DNA of 64,000 bases from positions 1 through 64,000 of the forward strand of contig JAJXWJ010000011.1 of the NCBI GenBank assembly GCA_021781655.1. Reading direction: 5' to 3'. This document shows positions 1-8,055 of this stretch, piece after piece. Below the pieces are notes generated by a model. That model ran no database searches, had not been told where the DNA came from, and saw only the letters and a program-made list of their open reading frames with translations. Origin of the DNA: Bacillota bacterium (GTDB lineage: Bacteria; Bacillota; Clostridia; Clostridiales; Clostridiaceae). Positions within the stretch are counted from its first letter, which is position 1, and every line of letters starts with the position of its first letter. The position numbers and the translations under genes are program-made.

Positions 1-281
1 CCATAATATCCAATTTTATTTTCAACATTTTCTATGTTACTATTTCCAACTAATGCAATGAAACTTTTGGCACCTTTAATTAGTCCATATGTTGATTTAA
101 AATTATCAAATACTTTTTTTCCTTCTTCAATGAATTGAAGATTAAGTGATGCTTCATTATTAATTTCATTAATAAGTTTTTTTAACCCATCTATTTTATC
201 TTCTGATATATTATTTCCTTCATATGTTCTTCTGGAAGTTCTTTTATCAATAGCTTTATACCAATCCATTTTTATATCCAT
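1..281 (-). CDS. Nitroreductase-like protein, N-terminal part (runs off the window)
   Basis: The first 93 residues are visible, starting at an ATG with an AGGAG ribosome binding site about 7 nt upstream; the gene continues beyond the left edge. The N-terminus carries the sequence WYKAIDKRTSRRTYEG, which is typical of the FMN-dependent nitroreductase-like family (TM1586 type), where the Arg-rich stretch contributes to flavin phosphate binding. This is followed by a region on glutamate-rich helices and a strand reading GAKSFIALVG. A likely role is NAD(P)H-dependent reduction of an unknown substrate in the cytoplasm. The family call rests on the N-terminal motif only, since the flavin-binding C-terminal half lies outside the window. 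It is divergent from the dehydrogenase gene that follows. Confidence 0.6.
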   Translation of the reverse strand, partial: MDIKMDWYKAIDKRTSRRTYEGNNISEDKIDGLKKLINEINNEASLNLQFIEEGKKVFDNFKSTYGLIKGAKSFIALVGNSNIENVENKIGYY

Positions 282-382
282 ACTATCAGCTCCTTTTATA
301 TTTTATATAAAAATTATATTGCTTATAATTTATAATTTCAATTTTATTTGTTAATCGGCACATTTTTTTTCTAAATACTCTT

Positions 383-412
383 TTGAATTATTGTCTTTAA
401 TGATAATATTAT
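383..412 (+). promoter_or_regulatory. Possible sigma-A promoter of the 2-hydroxyacid dehydrogenase gene
   Basis: TTGAAT and TATTAT hexamers are separated by 18 nt, ending about 26 nt before the ATG at 439. The surrounding DNA is very AT-rich, so a chance match is quite possible. Confidence 0.3.
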
Positions 413-438
413 GTTATCAAAAATTATAGGAGAAGAAT

Positions 439-1404
439 ATGGAAATAAAATATGGAAAGCTAGTAATAATAGGAGCTGGAAACGTGGGCTCAGCAATTTT
501 AAATTCTATTTTGAGAATGAATGTAGTAAACGACATTGTAGTTATAAATCGAAACAAAGATAAAGCTTTAGGTGAAGTTTTAGATGCTAGTCATACAACA
601 GCCTTTGCATATAGTTCAAATGCTTCAATACGAGTAGGTGATTATGAAGACTGCAAAGATGCTCAAATAATTATTATGACTGCTGGACCTAGTATAAAAC
701 AAGGTGATGCTAGAGATAGAATGGTATTATTAGAAAAAAATATATCAATAATGTGTGATGCTATGGAAAAAATCACAAAATACACAAAAGATGCAATAAT
801 TATAAATGTATCTAACCCTTTAGATGTTTTAGTATATGTAGCACAAAAAAAATTTAATTATCCTAAAAATAAGATTATTGGTACAGGCACTCTTCTAGAT
901 ACTGCTCGCTTTAATAAAATCTTAGGGGATATTTGTGGGGTTGATGCAAAAAATGTTACTGGTTTTGTACTTGGAGAGCATGGAAAGACTGCTTTTATTC
1001 CTTGGAACACTGTTAATATAGTGGGAATTTCTTTTAAGGATTTTGAAAAACAATTTGAGCTGAAAAATAAGATTGACAAAGAAGCAATTTTGCAGGAAAT
1101 GAAAACTATAGGACTTGATATAGTTGGTTTAAAGGGGTATACAAATTCAGGAGTAGCCTTAAGTGCATGCAGACTCGTTGCAGCAATTATGAGAAATGAA
1201 AAATGTGTAGTGCCTGTATCTGTAGTACTTGACGGTCAATACGGAGTTTCTGATATAGCTTTAAGCCTTCCATGCATAATTTCTGAAAATGGAGTGGATA
1301 GGGTTTTAGAACTGCCTCTCGATGAGGATGGTTCTAAAGACTTCAAACACTGCGTAAGTCATTTAAAAGATATTTTAGAAAGTTCTAAGCATCTTTATTT
1401 GTAA
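439..1404 (+). CDS. L-lactate/2-hydroxyacid dehydrogenase family protein (LDH/MDH fold)
   Basis: A 321-aa NAD-dependent 2-hydroxyacid dehydrogenase of the LDH/MDH superfamily, starting at an ATG preceded by AGGAGA. Visible features are the Rossmann motif GAGNVGSA (about 12-19), NPLD (Asp129), the substrate-binding Arg157 in LLDTARF, and the catalytic His181 in GEHGKT. The specificity loop reads AGPSIKQGDARDR, where true LDHs have AGANQKPGETR; the Gln that selects pyruvate is replaced by Ile and the loop is about two residues longer. The loop length and the GDxRDR pattern recall L-2-hydroxyisocaproate dehydrogenases. The acidic residue that normally binds the NAD ribose after strand 2 is Asn37. 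The fold is certain; the substrate (branched-chain 2-oxo acid rather than pyruvate) is inference. The gene is monocistronic and followed by an inverted-repeat element. Confidence 0.85.
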   Translation: MEIKYGKLVIIGAGNVGSAILNSILRMNVVNDIVVINRNKDKALGEVLDASHTTAFAYSSNASIRVGDYEDCKDAQIIIMTAGPSIKQGDARDRMVLLEKNISIMCDAMEKITKYTKDAIIINVSNPLDVLVYVAQKKFNYPKNKIIGTGTLLDTARFNKILGDICGVDAKNVTGFVLGEHGKTAFIPWNTVNIVGISFKDFEKQFELKNKIDKEAILQEMKTIGLDIVGLKGYTNSGVALSACRLVAAIMRNEKCVVPVSVVLDGQYGVSDIALSLPCIISENGVDRVLELPLDEDGSKDFKHCVSHLKDILESSKHLYL

Positions 1405-1427
1405 AAGCCGATGAGTAACAATAGAAA

Positions 1428-1705
1428 AATATTACGCACTAAGTTACTTTTAAAATCGTTATAAAGAAAACCGCAGTAAAACTTAATTGACAGTTGACAA
1501 TGGACAATTGACAATGATGGTGGATTTTCCTACGCTACTCTACGGAAAATCTTTAAACAATTGTAATTGCCTAAAAATAATAATTTGTAGTTTTTCTGAC
1601 TGAAAGGAAGAAAAATGTCCTTCATTGTCAATTCTCAATTGTCAATTAAAAAATAATGCGTTTCACTTTTTAACAATTTAAGCTTAAGAGTTAGTGCGTA
1701 ATATT
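1428..1705. mobile_element. MITE-like element with nested inverted repeats
   Basis: A 278-bp non-coding element bounded by perfect 15-bp terminal inverted repeats (AATATTACGCACTAA at 1428-1442, its complement at 1691-1705). Nested inside is a second, imperfect pair built from TTGACAATTGACAATG-like units (about 1483-1520 and 1618-1650). Inside that is a further short hairpin, GATTTTCC at 1523-1530 with GGAAAATC at 1544-1551. No ORF or transposase is present, so movement would need an enzyme in trans. No clear target-site duplication was found. It fills the whole 316-bp gap between the dehydrogenase gene and the convergent Nudix gene, and may also serve as a terminator for one or both. Confidence 0.6.
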
Positions 1706-1720
1706 ATTTACATTTGTATG

Positions 1721-2542
1721 CTAATTCAAGCCATTTAGAAATTTTCTAATTAGCTTTCCTGCAATACTGAAGTTTTCTGGAATATCAGGAAGATCGTCCT
1801 TACTGTACCAATCAGCACACTCTATTTCTTTTCCGTCAACCTTTATTTCTTCAGCTTCATACTGTGCAAAAAAGCCAATCATCAAAGAATTTGGGAAGGA
1901 CCAAGAAGAACTGTTGTAATATTTTATATTTTTAACCTTAATCCCTACCTCTTCAAAAACCTCTCTTTTGACTGCGCTTTCTAAATCTTCACCAGCCTCA
2001 ACAAAACCTGCAATTACACTATATCTTCCACTTACAAAATTTTTATTATGTGCTAATAAAATTTTATCTCCTTTTGTAACTGCCACAATAATTGCTGGAC
2101 ATATTACTGGATACATTACATTGTTACAATGTGGGCATATTTTTGCTCTTTCATCCACTTTATTTTCTGTCTTAGTGCCGCATCTACCGCAAAATTTGTT
2201 TGTTTTATCCCAATGAATTATTTGTTTTGCTCTGCCTGCTATCGTAAATAGATTCTCATCAAGCAGTAATCCACATTCTCTTAATTTAACAAACTCAAAG
2301 CCTTCCTTTAATTGAAGTTCCCTAGACGTTTCTAGAGCAAAACAAGCCTTCCCATCAAGCTCTCCAATATAAAACTTATCTTCAAAAAAAGGATTAAAAC
2401 CTTCCACTTCAAATTTAGTTGGAATAAAAACTCCATTTTCAATAAATTTAATTAATATGCTATCCTTATAAAAAATGAAATACAAATCATCACATTTGCT
2501 TTCCTTTATTACCTCAGAAGTTATTTTAAAATTGTTTTCCAT
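1721..2542 (-). CDS. nudC: NudC-type NADH pyrophosphatase / Nudix hydrolase with zinc ribbon
   Basis: A 273-aa protein with the NudC architecture: a poorly conserved N-terminal half, a four-Cys zinc ribbon (CGRCG ... CPHC, about 117-140), and a Nudix domain. The Nudix box runs from GFVEAGEDLE to REVFEEVGI (about 181-203) with all metal-binding Glu residues present. NudC enzymes split NADH or NAD caps into NMN(H) and AMP. The family signature after the Nudix box, SQPWPFPxS, appears here as SSSWSFPNS, so the Gln and first Pro are lost; NAD(H) specificity is therefore likely but not certain. The ATG has an AAAGGAT site upstream. It is convergent with the dehydrogenase gene. Confidence 0.82.
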   Translation of the reverse strand: MENNFKITSEVIKESKCDDLYFIFYKDSILIKFIENGVFIPTKFEVEGFNPFFEDKFYIGELDGKACFALETSRELQLKEGFEFVKLRECGLLLDENLFTIAGRAKQIIHWDKTNKFCGRCGTKTENKVDERAKICPHCNNVMYPVICPAIIVAVTKGDKILLAHNKNFVSGRYSVIAGFVEAGEDLESAVKREVFEEVGIKVKNIKYYNSSSWSFPNSLMIGFFAQYEAEEIKVDGKEIECADWYSKDDLPDIPENFSIAGKLIRKFLNGLN

Positions 2543-2646
2543 AATGTTAATCCTTTCAGTTTATAACGTAATTTTTTAATATTAATGTAAAGAACATAGT
2601 TCATTATTAAGTTTTATAAGAAATTGTTTTGCTAGCTTTTTATCCT

Positions 2647-3837
2647 TTAGAGTACCAAAAGATTAATGCACAAAGTCAATTTATTATTAAATGTTGTAGC
2701 TGATATTTGGAAATATGGCTTTTTCTTTATTGAACCAGTCATAAATGCATCCAATACTTTTAGTCCATAAAAATTAATTTTTTCATTATCAATAATTCCA
2801 ATATTAGTCATTGCAATCAGTGGATTTTTAAAGTTCTTCATAACAATATACTTGGCAATTTTATAAGGGAAAATTTTAAAAATTATTTCCAGCATTAAAA
2901 TTGGTTTTAATGGACTATATTTGTTCTTTTCTTTATCCATTGTCTTTTTAACTTTTAATAATGTTTCATCAAAGTTCTCACCGATTTCTTCTCCTAAATC
3001 GCAAATTAGATTTGATGTAAAATTTGTTAAATGAAGCTTTTCATCCTTAACATATTTTCTTAAATTTAGAGCACAAGGAATAGGCACACCTTTAATATTT
3101 AAAAATTTATCTAAAACTCTTATATATGCTGCTACTATAATATCATTAACAGTAGCATTCATGGCCTTTGCATATTTTTTTATGGCTATAAAATTCCCTT
3201 TATCTATATCTTGCCTAACAATAAATGGTTTTTCTGTACCTTTATCAAAAACCATACTAACCTTACTGTTATATTTTGAAAGCTTAGAGGATGAGGACAG
3301 TATTTTAATTTTTTTAAAAATATTATAGTTATTAAAAACCGCCTCCAAATTTCTGCTTCCAATTTCAAACGCTTTAATATCCTCTCCAGCTTTAAAACTT
3401 GAATATATTGATGCAACAATAGCTATATAATCTTTAAAGCCTGCACCATCACAAAGCATATGATTAATAATAATACAAATTGAATCTTTAATTTCACTTC
3501 TAGCAATTAAAAGTAAAACTTGAGAGCCTATATTTTCATAGGTTCTACTAACGACAAAATTTTCTATTTCATTTTCTGGATACTTTGTTTCAATTATTTT
3601 CACAATATCATCAACATTAAAGTCACCTTCCTGCCAGTATGCTTTAAAAAAAGTTTCAACATAATTGGCACCAATTAGCGGAAATAATTGTTTTGATTTT
3701 TTTAATGACTTCTTTAAACACAGCTCATCTATATGGTTGTCAAAGTTTATTACACAATGAATTTGGTGATCATTAAAATCGCTAAAAATATATTGCATTG
3801 TATCCCAAATTTCTGCATTATATTTTTTCTTAATCAT
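2647..3837 (-). CDS. Condensation-domain-like acyltransferase
   Basis: A 396-aa protein of the chloramphenicol-acetyltransferase/condensation superfamily. The active-site motif HxxxDG is visible as NHMLCDGAGF in the middle of the chain, and the C-terminal half has the expected LTNFTSNLICDLG and ITNIGIID-type strands. Relatives include alcohol acetyltransferases, wax-ester-synthase-like proteins and free-standing condensation domains. No carrier-protein or adenylation domain is adjacent, so it probably acylates a small molecule or lipid; the substrate is unknown. The open frame extends 10 codons further upstream, but GGAGA sits 6 nt before the internal ATG used here. It follows, and may be cotranscribed with, the ABC exporter gene. 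Confidence 0.72.
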   Translation of the reverse strand: MIKKKYNAEIWDTMQYIFSDFNDHQIHCVINFDNHIDELCLKKSLKKSKQLFPLIGANYVETFFKAYWQEGDFNVDDIVKIIETKYPENEIENFVVSRTYENIGSQVLLLIARSEIKDSICIIINHMLCDGAGFKDYIAIVASIYSSFKAGEDIKAFEIGSRNLEAVFNNYNIFKKIKILSSSSKLSKYNSKVSMVFDKGTEKPFIVRQDIDKGNFIAIKKYAKAMNATVNDIIVAAYIRVLDKFLNIKGVPIPCALNLRKYVKDEKLHLTNFTSNLICDLGEEIGENFDETLLKVKKTMDKEKNKYSPLKPILMLEIIFKIFPYKIAKYIVMKNFKNPLIAMTNIGIIDNEKINFYGLKVLDAFMTGSIKKKPYFQISATTFNNKLTLCINLLVL

Positions 3838-3919
3838 ATACTTTCTCCAATCAATATAAGTAATCATATTTTATTTATAACTCAGTTATAAATATATGTA
3901 ATATTTACCATCTTAATTT

Positions 3920-5722
3920 CTATTTTTCCATACCTTTAAACTGTTTATCGTACAAATCTCTATAAATCCCATTAACCTTTAAAAGTTCTAAATGGGTACC
4001 CCTTTCAACAATTTCTCCATTCTTTACTACAAAAATTACATCTGCCGACATAATAGTTGATAACCTATGGGCAATCACAAGGCTTGTTCTTGATTTTAAA
4101 AGAGGCTCCACTGCTTTTTGTATTAAAACTTCAGAGTTAGAATCCAAAGCAGAGGTTGCTTCATCAAATATAACTATTTTAGGATTTTTAAGTAGTGTTC
4201 TCGCAATTGAAATTCTTTGCTTTTCACCACCGGAAAGCTTTATCCCCCTGTCTCCAACCACCGAATCATACCCCTCAGCTAAAGAAGCTATGAAGTCATG
4301 AATATTAGCAGTTTTGCACGCCTCAATCATCTGCTCTTCAGTAGCATTTGGGCAAGCAAAAAGAAGATTTTCCCTTATTGAAGAGTTAAATAAAAAAGTA
4401 TCTTGTGTAACCATTCCAATTTTACTTCTCAAAGAGTGAAGAGACAAATCTTTTATATTTATGTCATCTATTTTTATAATTCCATCTTTAGCATCGTATA
4501 GTCTTGGAACTAAATATGTAATTGTTGTTTTTCCTGCACCACTTGGACCAACAAAAGCTGCCATTTGCCCTGGCTTAATTTCAAAGCTAACATTTTTAAG
4601 TGTTTCCACCTTTTCCTTGTAGGAAAAATTAATATTTTCAAATTTAATTTCACCTTTTATTTGTTCTAATTCTTGGGCGTCTTTCTTTTCTACTATATCA
4701 CTTTTTAAATCAAAATATTGAAATATACGTTCAAAAAGAGCCATTGAGCGTACTATATCTACATGGATATTAGAAAAAGTATTTATCGGTCCGTAAAGCC
4801 TTCCCACTAGTGAAACAAACATAACGATTCCGCCTATTGTTAAAGTATGATATTTAATCAATATGATTCCACCAAAAAGATAAATTAACATAGGTCCAAT
4901 AGAAACAAAGGTTTGTATCGTCATAAAAAACCATCTGCCTACTACATTTTCACGAATTTGAAGTCTAGTAACTTCTTCATTAACTTTATCAAATTCCTTG
5001 CATTTTTCTTTTTCCATAGTAAATAGCTTTATAAGCATTGTGCCACTTACGTTTAAGGTTTCAGTAATTATGGTAGTAAGTTCCGCTAGCTTTCCTTGAG
5101 TTTCTGTTGCTATTGCCCACCTCGTCTTTCCTACCTTTTTAGTTGGGGCTAAAAATAAAGGAAGTGTTAAAAGACTTATTATAGCTAGCTGCCAATTTGT
5201 ATAAAATAGAGTAGCTGCTGTTGTTGTGAATACAAATATACCCTGCAATATTTGAATAAAGGTATTGGAAAAAACACTTTCTATTCCTCCTATGTCGTTA
5301 TTAATTCTAGAAGAAATTTCTCCAGCTTGAACATTAGAATAAAAATCTAACGACATATTTTGTAGGTGCTTATACATACTTCCTCTAATATCTCTTATTA
5401 TATTTTTTGACACGAAGGTATTTAAATAACTTTGTCCAACAGAAATCAAGCTTAAAGAAAGGGAAGTTACAAAAGAAAGTATAATATCCTCTGCTAGCAA
5501 TTTTTCATTTCCTTTTGGTAAAGCTGTATCGATTATGCTTTTAGTCAAAATTGATGGTATAATACCTAGTACCGAAGTAAGTAAAATAGTAAAAAATATA
5601 ACCGCCATCTGTTTCCAGTACGGTTTGAAATAATGTACTATTCTAAAAACGAGACTTTTTGTTATTTTAACCTTTTCATCTGTTTGCTTATAAAATCTTG
5701 ATCCTCTATATGGCATCTGCAT
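3920..5722 (-). CDS. ABC exporter half-transporter (fused permease and ATPase)
   Basis: A 600-aa type IV ABC exporter with an N-terminal six-helix transmembrane domain (about 30-325) and a C-terminal nucleotide-binding domain. Visible motifs are Walker A (GPSGAGKTT), Q-loop (VTQDTFLF), signature LSGGEKQR, Walker B (IVIFDEATSALD) and the H-loop (AHRLST). It would act as a homo- or heterodimer in the cytoplasmic membrane, exporting lipids, drugs or peptides. No second half-transporter adjoins it, which favours a homodimer. The start has AAGGGTGA upstream. The condensation-like gene follows on the same strand, suggesting export of an acylated product, but that is only inference. Confidence 0.9.
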   Translation of the reverse strand: MQMPYRGSRFYKQTDEKVKITKSLVFRIVHYFKPYWKQMAVIFFTILLTSVLGIIPSILTKSIIDTALPKGNEKLLAEDIILSFVTSLSLSLISVGQSYLNTFVSKNIIRDIRGSMYKHLQNMSLDFYSNVQAGEISSRINNDIGGIESVFSNTFIQILQGIFVFTTTAATLFYTNWQLAIISLLTLPLFLAPTKKVGKTRWAIATETQGKLAELTTIITETLNVSGTMLIKLFTMEKEKCKEFDKVNEEVTRLQIRENVVGRWFFMTIQTFVSIGPMLIYLFGGIILIKYHTLTIGGIVMFVSLVGRLYGPINTFSNIHVDIVRSMALFERIFQYFDLKSDIVEKKDAQELEQIKGEIKFENINFSYKEKVETLKNVSFEIKPGQMAAFVGPSGAGKTTITYLVPRLYDAKDGIIKIDDINIKDLSLHSLRSKIGMVTQDTFLFNSSIRENLLFACPNATEEQMIEACKTANIHDFIASLAEGYDSVVGDRGIKLSGGEKQRISIARTLLKNPKIVIFDEATSALDSNSEVLIQKAVEPLLKSRTSLVIAHRLSTIMSADVIFVVKNGEIVERGTHLELLKVNGIYRDLYDKQFKGMEK

Positions 5723-5842
5723 AAAATCACCCTTAACTATATAATATAATTATGGTAGCATGTATTTTCATGTTTGTAAATTTTTTTACTTTTTTATTCA
5801 TTATTTTTCTTTTTAATATATAAACTTAATCACCATTTCAAA

Positions 5843-5890
5843 AAAATCTACAATGTCAAACTTAAAAAAAGTTTATACATTGTAGATTTT
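5843..5890 (-). terminator. Rho-independent terminator of the AICAR transformylase gene
   Basis: A 14-bp perfect outer stem (AAAATCTACAATGT with its complement) is followed on the minus strand by a run of T. It begins 4 nt after the stop of the upstream gene, with a smaller stem nested inside. Confidence 0.85.
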
Positions 5891-5894
5891 TATT

Positions 5895-7070
5895 TTAATG
5901 ATGGAATAATCTTAATTTTGAATGTGCCATTACAATGCCATATTCATCACAAGCTTCAGTTACTATATCATCTCTGACAGAACCGCCTGGTTGAACAATA
6001 TATTTAACACCACTTTGTGCTGCCCTATCTATATTATCTCTAAATGGGAAAAAGGCATCGGAACCTAAGGATACTCCATTTAACTTAGAAATCCATTCAC
6101 TTTTTTCTTCAGCTGTCAACCTTTTTGGTATTTTTTCAAAAATATTTTCCCACTGCTTAAGTTCCATTTCAGTTACATCATCTCTAAGAAACTGGTCTAT
6201 TGCATTGTCCATATTAGCTCTTGCAACACCTTCCTTAAATTGCAAGCCTAGTACAACCGGATGTTGCCTCAAATACCATATATCCGCCTTTGAAGCTGCA
6301 AGTCTAGTACAGTGAATTCTCGATTGCTGACCTGCACCAACACCGATTGCTTGACCATCATAAGCAAAACAAACAGAATTGGATTGAGTATACTTAAGGG
6401 TAATCATTGAAAGTATTAAATCACGCTTAGAAGCTTCATCTATATCCTTATTTTTCGTTACTATATTTTCTAATAACTTTCTATCAATTTTAACATTATT
6501 TCTTCCTTGTTCAAAGGTAATTCCAAAAATTTCTCTTCTTTCAATTTCTTCTGGCTCGTAATTTGGATCCATTTGAATTATTAAATAACTTCCTTTCTTC
6601 TTTTGCATTAGCAATTCAAGTGCTTCTTTTGTATACCCAGGTGCTATTATTCCATCTGAAACAGATTTACTTAAAATCTTTGCTGTAGGTAAATCTACAA
6701 TATCGCTTATTGCAGCAAAATCTCCAAAGGATGACATCCTGTCTGCACCTCTTGCTCTCGCATATGCGTTTGCAACTGGTGATAACTCTATATCTTCAAC
6801 AAAACATGCTTTCTTGAGATTATCGTTAAGTGGAAGTCCTACAGCTACACCTGCTGGACTAACATGCTTAAAGGATGCAGCAGCAGGCAAATTAGTTGTA
6901 AGCTTTAATTCCTTTACAAGCTGCCAAGAATTAAAAGCATCCATGTAATTGATATACCCTGCTCTACCATTTAGCAGTTTAAAAGGCAAAGCACCTTTTT
7001 TAATATAAATTTTTGCTGGACTTTGATGTGGATTGCAGCCATATTTTAGCTGGATTTCTGAGTTTTCCAT
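5895..7070 (-). CDS. purH: Stand-alone AICAR transformylase (PurH C-terminal domain only)
   Basis: A 391-aa enzyme matching only the AICAR formyltransferase part of bifunctional PurH. It converts AICAR (ZMP) plus 10-formyl-THF to FAICAR, the penultimate step of IMP synthesis. Visible landmarks are the domain entry KYGCNPHQ (family RYGENPHQ), the catalytic Lys-His in SFKHVSPAG, the [12 protein letters not shown] strand, SDAFFPFRD, the PGGSVRD turn and the C-terminal RLFHH. The roughly 200-residue IMP cyclohydrolase domain is absent, and the start is a normal ATG with GGAGG, so this is a natural single-function protein and not a truncation. IMP cyclohydrolase must be encoded elsewhere. The gene lies directly behind a ZTP riboswitch, which fits its substrate. 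Confidence 0.9.
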   Translation of the reverse strand: MENSEIQLKYGCNPHQSPAKIYIKKGALPFKLLNGRAGYINYMDAFNSWQLVKELKLTTNLPAAASFKHVSPAGVAVGLPLNDNLKKACFVEDIELSPVANAYARARGADRMSSFGDFAAISDIVDLPTAKILSKSVSDGIIAPGYTKEALELLMQKKKGSYLIIQMDPNYEPEEIERREIFGITFEQGRNNVKIDRKLLENIVTKNKDIDEASKRDLILSMITLKYTQSNSVCFAYDGQAIGVGAGQQSRIHCTRLAASKADIWYLRQHPVVLGLQFKEGVARANMDNAIDQFLRDDVTEMELKQWENIFEKIPKRLTAEEKSEWISKLNGVSLGSDAFFPFRDNIDRAAQSGVKYIVQPGGSVRDDIVTEACDEYGIVMAHSKLRLFHH

Positions 7071-7094
7071 TTCATTACCTCCTTAAATTAAACG

Positions 7095-7190
7095 CAAAAA
7101 AACCTGGATAAATAGACTTTTACCCAGGCGGTCGATATTAAACTTTAAATTATGCTCCCTATGGTTAATTCCATTTCCGCCAGTTACATA
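7095..7190 (-). promoter_or_regulatory. ZTP (pfl) riboswitch with overlapping terminator
   Basis: On the minus strand the leader contains the two conserved halves of the ZTP aptamer: AACTGGCGGAA with CCATAGGGAGC (about 7158-7187), then GACCGCCTGGG (about 7124-7134). The CCTGG of the second half can alternatively pair with CCAGG at 7103-7107 to form a terminator hairpin followed by seven T residues. ZTP/ZMP accumulates when 10-formyl-THF is short, so ligand binding would block the terminator and switch on the AICAR transformylase gene just downstream. Promoter and aptamer lie in the gap before the DUF3267 gene. Confidence 0.93.
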
Positions 7191-7260
7191 ACTTTTTTTA
7201 TTCTTTTCACTAGTAGTTTATCATATAATAATATGGGCTTCAAGTAAAAAATTTGTATGT

Positions 7261-7842
7261 TTATGACTGCTCTTCTTTAATAGCTTTAGCCATATACAAA
7301 GTGCAACCACATTCTTTTTCATCATCTATTACCAATGTTTTGCCTTTTTCTCTTATACATAAAAGTATTATAATAACATCTCCACCAGCACCTAAAATCA
7401 TCAGTAAACTTAAAAGCATTAAAATAAAATTTCCAAAATGCAAAGCTATTATATACGGAATAATGCCTGTAAAAATTAATGGCATCATAGTTCCTATTCT
7501 ATACTGAGAAAGAGTTATAGCCTCTTTACAGTGACAATAAATGGTGAGATATTCTGTTAATATGCCAAACTTTATACTCTTCCATTTTTCTATACAAAAA
7601 AAATGAAAAACAAAACCATGAATAAACTCATGAGAAATTGCTAAAAGGATTGCTCCTAAAATAAAAATTATACAATCTGACATAGATAAGTAAAATATTG
7701 TTTTCCAGTTATAGGCATATAATATAAATAAAATAATAACAGCTGGTCCCATAATTACAAATGAAAATACATTTGCTTTTCCCATTGAAACCGTTTTTTT
7801 GATTTGGGTAAAATTATCAATGTTATTTTGATTTAATATCAT
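7261..7842 (-). CDS. DUF3267 family membrane protein, putative zinc metalloprotease
   Basis: A 193-aa membrane protein with four or five hydrophobic segments. The HExxH-type motif HEFIHG lies at the end of the second segment (about residues 71-76 of the frame), as in DUF3267 proteins, which are thought to be site-2-protease-like zincins. The open frame begins four codons earlier at a TTG, but GAGGTG sits just upstream of the ATG used here. Substrate and role are unknown. Its stop lies about 70 nt upstream of the riboswitch region, so the downstream AICAR transformylase gene is separately regulated. Confidence 0.7.
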   Translation of the reverse strand: MILNQNNIDNFTQIKKTVSMGKANVFSFVIMGPAVIILFILYAYNWKTIFYLSMSDCIIFILGAILLAISHEFIHGFVFHFFCIEKWKSIKFGILTEYLTIYCHCKEAITLSQYRIGTMMPLIFTGIIPYIIALHFGNFILMLLSLLMILGAGGDVIIILLCIREKGKTLVIDDEKECGCTLYMAKAIKEEQS

Positions 7843-8055
7843 GTTGCACCTCAAAGTATTTTTCTAGTTGTTACATAAAATTATCGCATTTATGTATATT
7901 ATATTCCACTTTACTTAATTTTGTAAAGTTTATTTTAAATTTGAAATATTGTATATGTAAACGAATGAAAAATTACTATCACACTTGTTTTGATTTTAAT
8001 TTCCGTAAATTTATAAAAAAATTATTGTATATTTATTTCGTAACTGAACATAATA

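Noticed and set aside
7253-7507. 84-codon plus-strand frame over the DUF3267 gene
   Set aside because: Antisense shadow of the HExxH membrane protein gene; no ribosome binding site.
7855-8040. Promoter or gene in the AT-rich flank upstream of the candidate RNA
   Set aside because: Only a weak hairpin (TTTAC with GTAAA near 7911) and unconvincing hexamers are visible; nothing can be supported.
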